From the NCBI GenBank assembly GCA_028023455.1, contig JAQFVV010000233.1, positions 1-64,000 of the forward strand: 64,000 nt of DNA. Direction: 5' to 3'. The DNA is from Epiperipatus broadwayi (Eukaryota; Onychophora; Udeonychophora; Euonychophora; Peripatidae). Of the stretch, positions 11,960 through 24,735 are shown piece after piece. The position numbers and the translations under genes were made by a program. The notes beneath the pieces were generated by a model. The model saw only the letters and a program-made list of their open reading frames with translations, was not told the DNA's origin and did no database searches. The stretch's first letter is position 1, and every line of letters begins with the position of its first letter.

Positions 11960-12860
11960 CCAATACCAATGGTCTGGGCATAAAAAAATCAACTGTTCAA
12001 TCACAAATTGTCCATTGCTACAAGGCTCCATGTAGCATTGTAGATGTATGTTGGAGCTAATTTTTCATCTGTTTCTGATGGCCTAAAGTTTTGCCAGAAG
12101 TAATTTCTTACTGTCAACCAAGCTATGGCCATAAATGAGTGTGCACCTAGTTGACCAATAGGCAAATAGTAGAAAAGTTATGATTCTTATGGATGGAAAG
12201 ATCTTGGTGGATAGGCTATAAATCAGTCCAGTGAGGACAGGCACTCTAGTTTTGTATATGGATGCAATAAAGTCTCTGTCCCATTGGAGTGATGTACAAT
12301 GGCTCAGAATATGTATTATTATGTTATCATCCCATTTGCATAAAGGGCAGACTGGGTCCAACATGAGAACCCTCTATGATGCACCAGAAAATGGCATGTG
12401 GGCAGAGCACTCAAGTTTAATTTAATCAAAAAAATCAAAAGATTTCAGTTCGAGATGCCACCATTTAAACTTTTTGATGACTGAATGATTGGGAAAGGTT
12501 AGCAGTGATGGGATTGGGGGATTTCTTCATTAATTAGGTGGTATGCATTCCAGTATATAATTTTCTGTGAGTTAACCTGAATAGGTAGAAGGGTACATTT
12601 TGCAATATTTAACAATAAGGATGACAACCAACTCCTTATTGGAGAAGAAGGGATGTTTGTAGGACAAACAGATGCAAAGCATGATGCTTCTGGAAAATGG
12701 AGAGATAGGTTAAGGATGGTGTTATGTGTAAACTGGAAACAAAAATTAAAATAGAGTACAATGATAGCCCATTGAGTTTTTGTGCCTATTTGTGCCTATG
12801 TAGACCCCTCCTTGCCCTTCCACATAAGTCTTGCAATGAATCTTTGGGAATTTTCTCAAA
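11960..12860 (-). pseudogene. Nested LINE 3' fragment with zinc-knuckle
   Basis: This segment is less AT-rich and interrupts the older LINE. A minus-strand frame at 12083-12364 reads DPVCPLCKWDDNIIIHILSHC near its start, a Cys-Cys-His-Cys knuckle like those at the C-terminus of several LINE clades. Upstream (near 12800-12850) a FIARLMWKGKEGS-like segment recalls the FLWxGKxxxI region before that knuckle in L1/Tx1-like elements. The affinity is an inference. A different reading is that it is simply a diverged part of the surrounding LINE, but the surrounding element's own C-terminus lies at 11340-11760. Confidence 0.5.
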
Positions 12861-12867
12861 TTCATAA

Positions 12868-13149
12868 TTACCCAAGATAAAAGTTGCTGAGGATTTTATT
12901 TCCACTACTGGATGCTAAAAAATTTGGCTTTTTTAAAACATTAATTATTAAACCAAAGTCAAATGTTGCCTTTAAAATATTGAATACATTCTGTACTGGC
13001 AGAAATAGAAAATCATTAACATACTGTAAGCTCAGAATCCAAGAAAGCAAAAGACTTGTTTTGGCTTTTAATTGATTTAAATTAAATATTCCATACTTAT
13101 GAAGCCAATAATTAGTTTGAAAGGCAATTGTCATAAAAATTAAAAACAA
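12868..13149 (-). pseudogene. Old LINE, RT motif C region
   Basis: The frame includes LQYVNDFLFL, matching the RT active-site context LQYADDxxLx with the first catalytic Asp replaced by Asn, followed by FGLIINVLKKPNF at about 30 residues' distance, matching F-G-L-x-I-N-x-x-K-T. The spacing is right for RT motifs C to D. The active-site change and nearby stops show the enzyme is dead. Confidence 0.7.
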
Positions 13150-13850
13150 TATTGGAATATGTATACTTTCTTGTTTAACCTATTTTCATTTCAAATGCCA
13201 CATATTTTTCACATGTTATAACACTTCCTCTCATTCTATCATCTAGACACTGTATAATATGTATAAATTTGACTGAATAACTACCTAATTTCAAACTATG
13301 CTATAAATCTGTTAGATTTAATTAATCAAATGTTCTGTCAAATGAATGGCAGTGATATATAAATCATTCATTTATTCTGAACAATTTTCTCAAATTTTCT
13401 TGGCAACTAAAAACATGTCTGGTAAACAATTATCTATGTCTGGAAGCACTTTATTCAACAAAATCTTTGAAAATTATTTTGATGTAGTGAACAATAGTAT
13501 TGTAATATTCCATGATAATTACTATACTCTTGTCTATTTTCTTCATTTTTAAAGGTTTGAACAATAGAAGCAACTTTAAGATGCCACAACTTCATCAATT
13601 CATAAGTTCCTTAGAAATTCACCATCATATTTTAAAATTCTCCAGGTATTTCATTAGAACCTATAGCCTTTTCATTTTTAAGATTACAAAGAAATGTTTG
13701 ACTTCACAATACTGGATATCTTTGTCCATATATAAATAAGTAGATGCAATGGATATATCTTTAAAAGTTGTCACCTCAATTCTTATATAATTATTCAAAT
13801 GATAAACAAAATATTCCTCCACCTGATTAAAAAAAATCATTGTCATTCAT
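13150..13850 (-). pseudogene. Old LINE, RT fingers to motif B region
   Basis: Going 5' on the minus strand, KFIHIIQCLDDRMRGSVI (about 13215-13270) matches the segment K-F-I-x-I-I-x-x-L-H-D-x-M, and LKNEKAIGSNEIPGEF (near 13640-13690) matches L-K-N-x-K-A-x-G-x-D-x-I-P. Order and spacing agree with a LINE RT. Motif A itself is unreadable. Confidence 0.65.
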
Positions 13851-14014
13851 CATACAAGAATGTCATTGGTAGATTTATTAAGATTGTGAAGCTGGATCTC
13901 AGGTTGATATATTAATTTCAATGCATCAAAAAAAGATTTAAAGTGAGCACAGTTGGTGAATATGATCTTCTTTGCACTTTTAATTCATCAATCATTTTTA
14001 CACATTCTTATTAG

Positions 14015-14257
14015 TCATTGAACTTTTGCCTTTATGTCTTTATATTTATTATGAACTTTCACATATAATTTACTATTCCACAAAGCAAAAAATGCGACAT
14101 ATTTTCTTTTAATGAAGTTAGTAATAAAAAAATCATTTTTAGAAAAGCAGTCATGATTATTTTTTTTTGTCAACTCAGTAATAGATTTATTTGTATCCAT
14201 AACATATTTCATAAGAAAATTCCATACTTTAGTAATATGACAATATTGAAACTCCAA
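14015..14257 (-). pseudogene. Old LINE, endonuclease-RT linker
   Basis: An 80-codon open frame with charged, helix-like composition (KNDFFITNFIKRKYVAFFAL) sits between the RT and endonuclease traces on the same strand. It has no independent domain landmarks; its position is the only reason to assign it to the LINE. Confidence 0.45.
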
Positions 14258-14419
14258 ATTAGCAATTTCGGTGTTTACTGTTTGTTGAAATTTAACACAT
14301 ATAGAAAATGTTTCTAAAAATTAGACATCAATTTTCTTGTGAATATGATTGAAATAAAATCTACTTTCTATAATTTTATTCTTGGAGCACACTAATCTAT
14401 AACCCATCAAATAAATAGC

Positions 14420-15075
14420 CCTTGTATGAGCTCATACTATTCTGACTCTTAAATATAATATAATCTATTAAATGGTAATTGTTTTGAGCATAAATGCATT
14501 CATATTCTTTATAATGATTTTTTTGTCTAAACAAAATGGTTTGTTATAGTTAATCCATGTATTGTCAAAAATTCAATAGCAACAGAACATTTGAACTTAT
14601 ATTACCAATACCATTATTTCCAACAACTTTTGGTCACATGTGCATCAAAGTTTCCAGAAAGATAAAAAAATCAATCTTTTAATGAAACTGTTGTAAGATA
14701 TAAAAAACATTCTCTGAATTTTCTGCAGCTAAAGTTGGAACACAGATACTAATAAAATGAGCACTCATTTACCATTATACAAACTAAGTTTTAAGAACAT
14801 TAATCTTTGATTAATAAAGTCAAAAATTCCAATAACAGAAGATACTAAATTATTGTAAATTCAGCACTATGTATTTTCCTTTTCTGATATATATTTTCAA
14901 AAAAAAAAAACTTGTAGTCATCCACTTACTCTATTACACTTGTTTCCTCTGCAAGATGAGTTTAACTAAAGGAAGCTATAACTTAAATATTTACAGCTCC
15001 TTAATCACCAGTGCAGTCCTCTATTCTGGTCTTGATGAGTTTGCTTCAAATAGAGTTCACACACATTCCAAATAA
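14420..15075 (-). pseudogene. Old LINE, endonuclease domain (CFDP2-like type)
   Basis: Minus-strand readings, split by stops, follow the order of the endonuclease found in many animal LINEs annotated as craniofacial development protein 2-like: INQRLMFLKLSLYNGK (near 14770-14815), FISICVPTLAAENSENVFY (near 14700-14760, usual form SAYAPT), SGNFDAHV (near 14640-14665, usual form GDFNARVG), VGNNGIGNISSNVLLLLNF (near 14565-14625) and HLIDYIIF (near 14450-14473, usual form HLIDYIIV). The catalytic Asp-Asn pair is altered. Marks the 5' end of the LINE whose 3' end is near 11340. Confidence 0.7.
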
Positions 15076-16892
15076 CAATATTCAAGAAAAAAGAAATAAC
15101 ACTTTAATACTACTACTGCCTCCTTTACCATCACTACTGATATAATTATTTCTGTTGCTGTAACAAGTAATCTATAAGACACACCAACTTAGCCAAACTG
15201 TGCAACAAAGGCCATTTTTAGATATTTCTTGACCTTTTCCAATTGCATAGTAGGCAGGCAATCACTGAATAGGGCTACCTAAACATGCAATTAAAATCAT
15301 GTCTCAAATCCAGTCCCAGACAGACTCATTAGTGATTGTATAGCCTACAGAGCCTGAACCCATAATTGTTTTCACAATTCCCAAGAACTTGTGCTAAAAA
15401 AATGAAAAAAGGAATAAGATATGTTGTCAAAGAATGGAAATATGATTGTAAATATACAATACCATTATCATAATAAGAAGAAGGCATATGGTATTTGTGT
15501 CTCACAATGACTAGATTGTGAGTCCTATACTAATTTAAATAACTGAAAAAGAAACAGAGGGAGACAAAAAAGACAGTTTGTATCAGAAAACAGTACCTAG
15601 CCTTTAATAAATCAACATCCTATCCTATAAAGCAGTAGAAAGTCTCAGTCTATCACTATTTACTAGTTATTGACAATCATCATTTATGTCTGAATGCCAT
15701 TTCATTAGCCATTACTAGTGCAGCCCATTGGTAGCCTGAAAATATCACCAATTTTTACTATATATAATTCATTAAAAATGTTAGATGATTTTCAATGGCA
15801 TTTTTTTTCTGCTAAGTTACATGTGTGGGTATGTTTATCGAATCTTATATCTGGAAGGAGATAGTGTAATGAGGTAATACACTTTATTCAAATGAAAATA
15901 TCCTTTTATTACAATTTATTTTAATCATCTCAATTTTAAAACTACACCATAAGATTTGATGAGCATTTATATGGTAGTTTGTCATCACTTTTTACCATCT
16001 TATCACAATTTATTTTAACCATCTCAATTTTAGAGTTATATCAAACATTTTATCCTTAACAAAAATTATGATATCATCTCCAGTTCAAGATACTTGCTTA
16101 ACATTTCTCTAGAAATTTTTTTCACACTAGAAAAAAAATCTAATTCGGAGAGAGAGAAAGGGGGGGGGGTATTTAATATGAAATAAAAATTATTACACAT
16201 AAATTTAAAAAATAAATGAAATATAAAATATAAATTTTGCAAATAATAAAAAAGAATAACAAACAAATGGCAATAAGACTAAAGGGCAGTCTCCCATTGG
16301 TGATATATAAAAAGAAAATGATTGACAGGAGGACATCATGTAACTATTTACTTGACAAAAATTTGTGGAAAAGATATTGCTCTGAAATAAAATTAAAGAG
16401 AAATAAATATTTTACAAATAAACAAACAAATTAAGAAATTAGTCTATAATTCACTTATAATCTAATAAAAAACAATGCTGAATATGTGCATTAATAATTT
16501 TTGTCTTGTTTCAAAAGATCTATTGTAATTTTCTTTCACTTCAAATAGTGACAACTTTGTAATATGATTGGAACTAAAGCCAAAATTTAATAAACCATAA
16601 AAATAATTTTTAGCATTCATTTTTCATTACTAGCAAATAATGCAAAAGTAAAAATGCAACAACACTATTTAGTGAACATTCAATGACCCAATCAACTCTA
16701 GAGAATGGTTACATAGTCCATTATAAAGCAAAAAACTATCTAGACTCCTCTAACTGAAAAACTTTGAAGGAAAATACAAAAATCAGTATGCTAGTCAATT
16801 TCTGGAAGACCAGGATTTATTTTCAATCAAAGTAGAGACAAAAATTGTTTCTGATTTAAAGTCGTGTTATAGTTAAGACAAGAAAATGTGCT
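15076..16892. other. AT-rich non-coding DNA
   Basis: No gene recognised. The segment 15190-15390 is less AT-rich and could be an old repeat, but I cannot name it. A G-rich run lies near 16155-16170. Confidence 0.5.
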
Positions 16893-16970
16893 AAATACAA
16901 CATCAATTTTATATAATAATTTAAAATAATAAAATACAACATCAATTTTATATAATAATTTAAAATAATA
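16893..16970. repeat. Tandem duplication, 39-bp unit x2
   Basis: Two perfect, adjacent copies of a 39-bp AT-rich unit starting AAATACAACATCAATTTTAT. Perfect identity suggests a recent local duplication. Confidence 0.95.
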
Positions 16971-18884
16971 ATCATTTTTAAACAAAATTAAAATAAACAA
17001 CTTAAGCCAGGCTTTAGTTCCTTATAGAAACCTTATCAAGATGTCTAAGACATATTAATTTACTCAAAACCAAAATAAAATAAAATCATATGAAATATCC
17101 CCATAAAACTTTGAGTAAACTATAAAAAATGTTGAATCATCAACTATCAACATTTTCTGACAGATCTGTGACTTTATTTCAAAATTTATTTAGTGAATAT
17201 TTTTAAGCAAGCATTTAATATAACTATCATCTTTCAATAAAACAAAGGTGAAATTTTATTAAAATTCTCTCCACCAGAATCTAGATAATAATACTTTTTT
17301 CCTTTATTGTTTTCCATTGGAGAATTTGTGGTGAGCTAACAATTTATCTTAAACTTTAAATATAAGAAAATCCAAATATATCAGTGACATTTTAAATAAA
17401 CACTGATAATAATTATTTTTCAATCATTCACTCCTTTTACTTATGTATAATAATAGGCTAAGACCTATACAAACCTCCAAATATGATACTATACAAACTG
17501 AATAAAATTTACTTTGAGCTATTGATAATCAATTTTTAATATCTAATAATGAATGCTATTAAATAAAAGATGAATATGAGAATAAATTGAACAAAATATA
17601 AAACCTACCTAACATTGTACACTTAATCTAATAAACTATCAATAAAATATTAAATATAAATTGTAATTAAAACACTCATATAAACATATATATAATACAA
17701 ATAAAATGTCTGTTAATTAATGAATATTGTAATAACAATAAAAATAATAAACGGCAATAGTAGAAGTTAAGTAATTAACTGAAAGTACCGCACTTGATTA
17801 AAAGACTACGTATTGTTATTATATATATAATATTTGTTATGAATTTGATAGTAATAATTTTGATTATTTTTTCACAGTAATATTTATTCAATCAAATAAA
17901 GGTGATTATTCAGAGTATAAACAACATATGCACGCACATATATTTAAAAATGATATGCTATTCATAATAAAAATCATAAAAAAAGCATTATAAGTTATGA
18001 GATTAAAAATTCAAATTGAATGCAATTTTATACATAGGCATTTTTTCTGTCCCAATTAATTTATTACTTATAAGTTTTTTAGAAGTCTATATCATACAAT
18101 ATATGCTTCTTATACTAAGCTAATGAAACCATAAAATATCCGTATTTCATCGACCTAAAGCTTAAAAAAATGTTGCTTTCTATATAATTATCGTATATAT
18201 TATGGCTAAAGTACAGACCGTCATTAATAATTACTTTTATCCCTGAATGATTACAAATATTTATGCTGCTTAAAAAATATGTATATTCTACAAATGAATT
18301 ATTGATGGTATGGTAATTAAAAAAAGAGCTTTTTGTCTATATATTTCAAATATGCTGAGTTACTATATTCTATCTCTAATCTGATTATGTGGGAGAAATC
18401 CTCTAAGTCACTAACTAACCCTTCCCTATGAAACCTGATACCAACATTCAAGTTAAATTTTTCATTATCAATTTAATGAAGATTCTCTTCAATAATCAAG
18501 AAGAGTGATAAAAAGTCTTACAAATATATATTTACTCTCACACACACAATACTTTATTTTTTCTGACTTCATTATTTGTTTCACGTTTTTTTTTTTCTAG
18601 AAAAATATATTCTAGTATAAATATAGTAAAGTGTATCACGTTTTGCAGCTAATATTTTACTATTTTTTAATTGTTACCGATATAATTTATACTTAAATCA
18701 TTTGGACTCTTTTATTCTCAGATTAACGCATTCTATCACATATGATTTGTGTTTTAGAAATATTACCTTTATATATATGTACAAAAACAAAACAGGAGTG
18801 ATGATTTAGGAATATATGGATCAAAACATTAATTAAAAAAATTAAAATACTTATGCATAAAAATATCAAAAGTAAAAAAGCAAT
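16971..18884. other. AT-rich non-coding DNA
   Basis: No coding or element resemblance seen on either strand. Confidence 0.6.
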
Positions 18885-18940
18885 ATGAGATAGCATGGAG
18901 AGTTTAGAGTCGTGCGAAAGTCTGAGTTCGAATCTCATAT
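18885..18940 (+). mobile_element. tRNA-SINE head fragment
   Basis: The segment GTCTGAGTTCGAATCTCA has a box B-like core GAGTTCGAATC, preceded by GATAGCATGGAG. The same arrangement (GGATAGCTGTGGGG ... GTCTGAGTTCAAGTCC) is in the foldback element near 40835-40866 and at 63330-63355, so it is a fragment of one tRNA-derived SINE family. No tail or target duplication found. Confidence 0.5.
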
Positions 18941-20060
18941 ATTACATTATATATATGCAGGTGGGTGTAAGTCTGAACAGTGTATTAAATTACAAAAGTA
19001 AAAAAATAAGTAGATTTGTTGTTGTTGTTGTTTTTTTTTTAAAAATATTATGAACAATTTTGTTTTATATATATACATTTAAAGATCAGCCTTTCAAGCT
19101 ATTGTGCATGAGCTTTTTACGAGTGTTAATAAAATAAATGCTTATTTTTATATATATAGTAAATATAACTGAATTTGCAAAAAGTGTTTTTAATATTTAT
19201 GCAGCTTACATAAATATTATTTTCTAATGACTGAAATAAGTATTTGGAGATTTTATGAGAACCAAACTATTTATTCTGATTAAATATTTTTTCTCTCTTT
19301 TTTTTAAAACTCTTCAATAAAATTAGCATTATAACTCAAATTCGTAACTACAATTTCCACAATATTTGTTAGTTTAAAAAATAAATAATGAAAAAGATTA
19401 ATTAAGAAATCAATGGCGAAATAAATAATAATGTAAGTCTATGGGTAAATGAAAGTTCATTTAGAATTTAAATTAAAAATGATTTCAATATAATTTACCT
19501 TGGAGCAGTCTTTTTGCAGCAGTTAGCAAAGTTCATCAATGTTACTTAAATATTTATTTCTTTTATATACATTTTTTTCCTTTTGACTTTATTTTATAAG
19601 ACCTCGGTTTGGAAATTCCAAGTTGAAGTTTGTGCTATAGGATTCCGTGTATTCCTTGATTGATTTTTTTTTTTTTTAGCATTCAGTCATAATCTGAATT
19701 CCACATATGCTTGAATTATTTACTGGATCATAATCAATTATCCATATATTTAAAATGTACATCATTGCTAGTTATAGTTTTTATGATTAGCACATGGTTG
19801 ACTAAATTTAGTTACTTTAAGGATGAAGACAATGCATGGAAAGCTTACTCATGTTTGGAAAGATTCTTGTTAGTTGCATATTAGTTAGAATATATTGATG
19901 ATTAACATACTGCAGAAACTAAATGAAAAAAAACAAGACAAATTGGTACTTACGTATTTGCACCTTTTCACATCTGCGATAAATGTGTAACATTGCAATT
20001 AGGTCAAATAAACCCAAGTAAATCTGATCTCATATCAAAACATGTTTTTTATCTGATCTC
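18941..20060. other. AT-rich non-coding DNA
   Basis: Nothing recognised apart from poly-T runs. Confidence 0.6.
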
Positions 20061-20084
20061 CGATGTAGTAACAAAATTTTTTTT

Positions 20085-20320
20085 TTTTTCTCAAAACAAT
20101 TTTTTTTTTTGTTTGCACAGCTTTTGTTTAAGATTTCATTCTGACAACAGCTTCATTTCAATTGCATCACATTTTTTTCACATATTCTTTATCCAACCTA
20201 GTAAGAAAACATTTTTTCCCCCAAGTTTTTGGTCAAGATTTTATTCTGACAACAGCTTGATTTCACTTGCAGTGCATTTTTTCTTTGTAGTTATTGTCCA
20301 TTTTCAATTTAATTGTTGCT
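20085..20320. repeat. Diverged tandem duplication, about 117-bp unit
   Basis: Two neighbouring copies share GATTTCATTCTGACAACAGC / GATTTTATTCTGACAACAGC and the flanking T-rich stretches in the same order. Because the period is a multiple of three, an open frame at 19993-20346 shows a repeated RFHSDNSFISIASHFF / RFYSDNSLISLAVHFF pattern. Phe/Ser-rich composition from T-runs makes a real protein unlikely. Confidence 0.7.
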
Positions 20321-20809
20321 TAATTCATTTGATTTTAAGTGACTAAATAACTATACTTTCCCCAAAACATCAAAACATTTTGGGATTCAGCAAAATGCAT
20401 AATAAACAACAGCAACAAACATCACAGCAAATACATGGATTCATATTTAGCCAATATTATGTGGCATAGATGTCAATGCATTCATTTGCATAATGAACAA
20501 AATAAAAAATAATTGTTTGCCAACATGAATTATTAATAAAAGTTTTATATTTTCTTATTTTGTGCAAAAAAAAAATTTTTTTTTGTTTTATTTAAAAAAA
20601 AAAAGATTTATTTATTACCGTTTTTTGACCAAATCCAATTTCAGGCAATATACTCCATAATCATGTGGTCATTTTGGAGGAAAAAGTGAAAATTTTTTAC
20701 TTGAAATCTCCATTTTCTCCAGAATATTTGAATCACTTATAATAAAATACAACAGACCACTTCCATTTTTTCAATGTTAAAATATTGCAAAGTAAGTAAC
20801 ATATGTATA

Positions 20810-21085
20810 TATTTTATGCTCTTTTTAATAATATTTTAGGCAATTTTTGTAATTTAGAAATTTTATGGTCAAATCTTTAGTATTATTATAAATTTTATAC
20901 TTTTTTGTGCAAATGTCATATATATTTCATGTAAATGGCATATATATATATATATTATGCTTTTTTAAATAATATTTTAGGCAATTTTTGTAATTTAGCA
21001 ATTTTATTGGCAAATTCATATCTTTAGTATTGTTTTAAATGTCTATTCTGCACTGTGTTTTAAATTTTATCCCGTGAAAGTCATA
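20810..21085. repeat. Diverged tandem duplication, about 145-bp unit
   Basis: ATATTTTAGGCAATTTTTGT recurs (near 20831 and 20973), each time followed by AATTTAG, CTTTAGTATT, AAATTTTAT and GTCATATATAT in the same order. The copies differ at several sites and by short indels, so the duplication is not recent. Confidence 0.75.
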
Positions 21086-24000
21086 TATATTAACGTATGT
21101 TTCATAGTAGTATATTTTTTCTAATTCAAACCTATCCAAGTCCATGCATGTTAGTTAAATTAATATTAAAATAGTATATAAAAGTTCTGTTAATGAGTAT
21201 GTGCATGTATTTATATTGCATACATTAATTAATTAATCAAAGCTGTATGCTTATAACTATAAAGATATATGCAGTTCTAATTTAAAATTATTAAAGTTGT
21301 ATAAACATCATTGTATGTGTAGAAGTGCACCTATGTATATATGTGAAGAAAACTGTAATGTATGATTTTGTGAACATTACAACTTTCCTAAATTATCTCT
21401 TAATAATGTTATAAATTTAGTTTATAGATTTGTTTGTATTCGCATATAAAATCTTAAATCCAGGGGTGACCATCTTATACATATATTAGTATGTTGGCAA
21501 CTTAAATCTCTTTAGAAGAAAAAAGTCATCAGTTTCTCAGAAATACATCTCATTAATTTGTAAACTGAGAACCAAAATTTCAAAGATGACTTAAAATAAA
21601 GTTAAAAATCAAAGACAAAATCACTGAACCATCACTACTTGTCAATAGTCCCAGCTGCATCTTTTGTCTTTACTAAAATTTATTAGTTATTAAAACTTAA
21701 GAAATTAAAACTAAAAATTGTAAACAATTTAATGGCTTGTGAGGGGGGTGAGAAAGATTTGCTATAAAAACCCCAGTTTTAATTCAAAAGAGCAGACTCA
21801 TCATTTTACAAATCAAATACAGCCAGGCGCTATGCCCAAATTTATGATGAGGACCTGTGGCTAGAAGGCCTATCATTGCCTTCTTCCTCATGGAAGAAAT
21901 GGTCTAGGAGATGAACAAAGTCCAGAACAGCAGCCTACCAAGAAGCTACAAATGAAGCAGCCTCTCAGTGAATGTTATTGCCTATGCCATGCAAGCCACC
22001 TCAGTAAGAATATGATTGGTAATTAATCTTCTGCAGAGATTTTAAATTAAATCTTCATAAACCACTCTAATAATTCTTATAATCTAGCTATAATATAAAT
22101 GTACACAAACTGTTAAACTAAAATTTACTTTTAATAATTAAAACTCTATAATAAAATTCATAATTATTGATCTAAATCTCTTAATGTAATCTTATTTAAA
22201 GAAAATAATATTGTAAGATGTTGCTTAATTAAAGTTTAACTAATGTTATTTTTATATAACTGTCTTCAGTTATTGTTCTTAATCTATTCAATCTGTGGGT
22301 ATGCTTTCATTACTTAGTATGTATATTTTATTAACTATGCCATCTTGCAGAGCAGAGATTGCTAATATTATAACAATAGAGAGACAATTATATGCTCTCA
22401 TATAATCTTATATTACTTTTTAGCACACACATAAATCTCTGATCTGAAAACCTATTTTTATATATGTTAAACTACTATGTTTTAGCTTATTGTAATTCAG
22501 GTTTGCATGATACATAATTATATTTAGTTAAGTAATGGCAAGAATGATATTTGAAGCATATTATAAGTAACTCGTTAAGTCCCAATATGTTTTACTTCTT
22601 CCTAGTTTATTATTATAAACTATATAGATTTAATTAGTAAACTAGATCATTTTAATCAACTCTTTTTAGCATGTTTTTAATTATGTTAGTTAATTTATGA
22701 ATGAAAGTATGGTAATTTTGCAGATCAAAACTAAAGATTTAGCGCATTATTAATTTTAATATTTGATATTTGGAAAGCATTGTATGTATTTAAGAAGCAT
22801 ATCTGTGCATTACATCTTGCTATATATATTCTTAGTAAAATGGCCTTTGGTTTTAAGGATCACCCCATTCTTCTTAGTTCAGACACCTCTCTTTTAGAAT
22901 AGGAACATGAGGGTCCAAAACTATATATTAAGCTGCTCTGATCACCTGAACTAAATGTTCTTATATCTTATGATAGCAAGTCGTATGGTCTACAGGAACA
23001 GTACTTGGTACTGAATCCAATGAGTAATTGCACATTCGAGCTGCAACCCTTATTTAGCTTATGTAGTGACATAATCTCAGAAGCTATGCTGCAAAGCAGT
23101 TCATCTTCCTTTAGATTATCCAGTTCAGTATTGATCTGAACTTCAGATCTAGTTTATATAAACAATCTGCATAGGAAGCACACTTATTGCTCATTGTGTA
23201 ATATTAATAAAAAAGATATATTTAATGTTAACATTCTTGTATGTTTAATCTTAGCAATCCTTGGCATGATGTAGCATAAGTTAGGTATATTAAACCATAG
23301 ATAGCCAAATTCATAGAGTAATAATAATTGATAATTGTATAAAGTGCAAATAAAAATGAGATCTTGTACACAAACCCACTTATCAATATACACTGTGGTG
23401 TAATCTCATGCACTATTGCCATAATGTTATTATTGATTTCTTAAAAAAAAAAGGATTCATGTTCAGTGTCTTATTCAAAGCTCATTACTATTCAACGAAA
23501 TCTTCTAAATTTGTCATGTTAGTTTTAAGTTTGAATATACTCATTTGTCTATTAGCCATGGTGTATGTGTATCTATTAGTTAATTCAGATTAGTCATAGT
23601 TCTCAAATCTTGTGTTCTACCCTTTACTACTCCCAGCATGTGAATTAAGGAACTCTGAGTGTGGCCTCATATATATCATCCATAAGGTAGTAAGTCATGG
23701 AGTGTTGGTGAAAAAACTGAGGTACGACCTGATTCGAGGTGTCAACTCCTCATCTAGATCAGCCTTGGGATAATTGGCCAAAACCCTGGATCATTTTTTT
23801 GCATGAATGTCAAATATGACTGTTACAATGTATTCAAGCTGCCACTAACTTTGTAAATCTTGCAATAAAATATTATGTATAAGATTTGTGTACACATTAC
23901 TTTTTGCAAATATTACAAAAAGTATCATGTATATGTTGGCCAGATCATAAGATAAGAAAGTTATCAGTGGATTGATATGAATGTGAAAAGGCGCAGCATG

Positions 24001-24660
24001 TCTAACATATGTTCCGTGTCAAAGGACTAATATGTAAGTACTGAACAATTGATTTCTACTGCCTGCAATTTATATTGCAGTTTTTTTTCTAAAGAATTTT
24101 TAATCTCATAATTAAAAACAGACTTATTGTAAAATAGATATATTTTTAAACAAACTAAAAATTTTGAGACAAAGAAATATATAATAAAGCTTAATTACAA
24201 ATTCAAGATAACAAACCATTTTCAGAGCAATTAATTTTGATAACAGAACAAAATGATACAAATTTTTATTTCTAATTTTAACTGATTTCATATAAAAATC
24301 CATTGAACTTCATTAATTAAAAATTTCGTTTAAATAAAACTTTTTATCTCAATAAAGAAGTAAACTTATAAAAGAAAACTTTTTTTTATTTCCTGTCTAA
24401 ATTTTTATTTAATTTAACCGTTACAGCTTTCAGCAGCCACATGTTTTATGATAATTTTATTTTGTATTATGTAAAATCAAGTGATGTATGTTATCAGAAA
24501 CATAATTAAGCTAAAAAAATATAAATATTACATATTCAAAATAATACAAAAAATAAGATTTTTATACTTCTAAAAATTATTATTTTTATGCTTCTTCAAA
24601 AATTTAAATTTCATTTTTTTCCCCTATTTTTCAAAGGATTTAATATTTATGAAAATAGTT
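21086..24660. other. AT-rich DNA with three GC-richer islands
   Basis: Less AT-rich blocks at about 21815-22010, 22850-23160 and 23630-23800 stand out. In the first, a plus-strand frame reads RRYAQIYDEDLWLEGLSLPS before a stop. I cannot match any block to a gene or element family; old repeats are more likely than exons because no splice-bounded open frames are convincing. Confidence 0.4.
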
Positions 24661-24735
24661 TGTGGAGTAATAGTTAAATGCATTTGCCATCATCCCACAA
24701 CTTTGTATTCAAATTTAGATGAAATTTGAAGCTGA
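24661..24735 (+). mobile_element. Decayed tRNA-SINE head
   Basis: TGGAGTAATAGTTAAATGCA resembles a tRNA box A region (usual form TRGYNNARNNGG) and GTATTCAAATTTAG about 45 bp later resembles box B (GGTTCGANTCC). The spacing suits a tRNA. The following sequence is not recognised. Confidence 0.4.

Noticed and set aside
12231-12425. Plus-strand 64-codon frame
   Set aside because: Antisense shadow of the zinc-knuckle LINE fragment on the minus strand.
19993-20346. 117-codon frame with an internal protein repeat
   Set aside because: The repeat reflects a DNA tandem duplication with a period divisible by three; the residues come mainly from T-runs.
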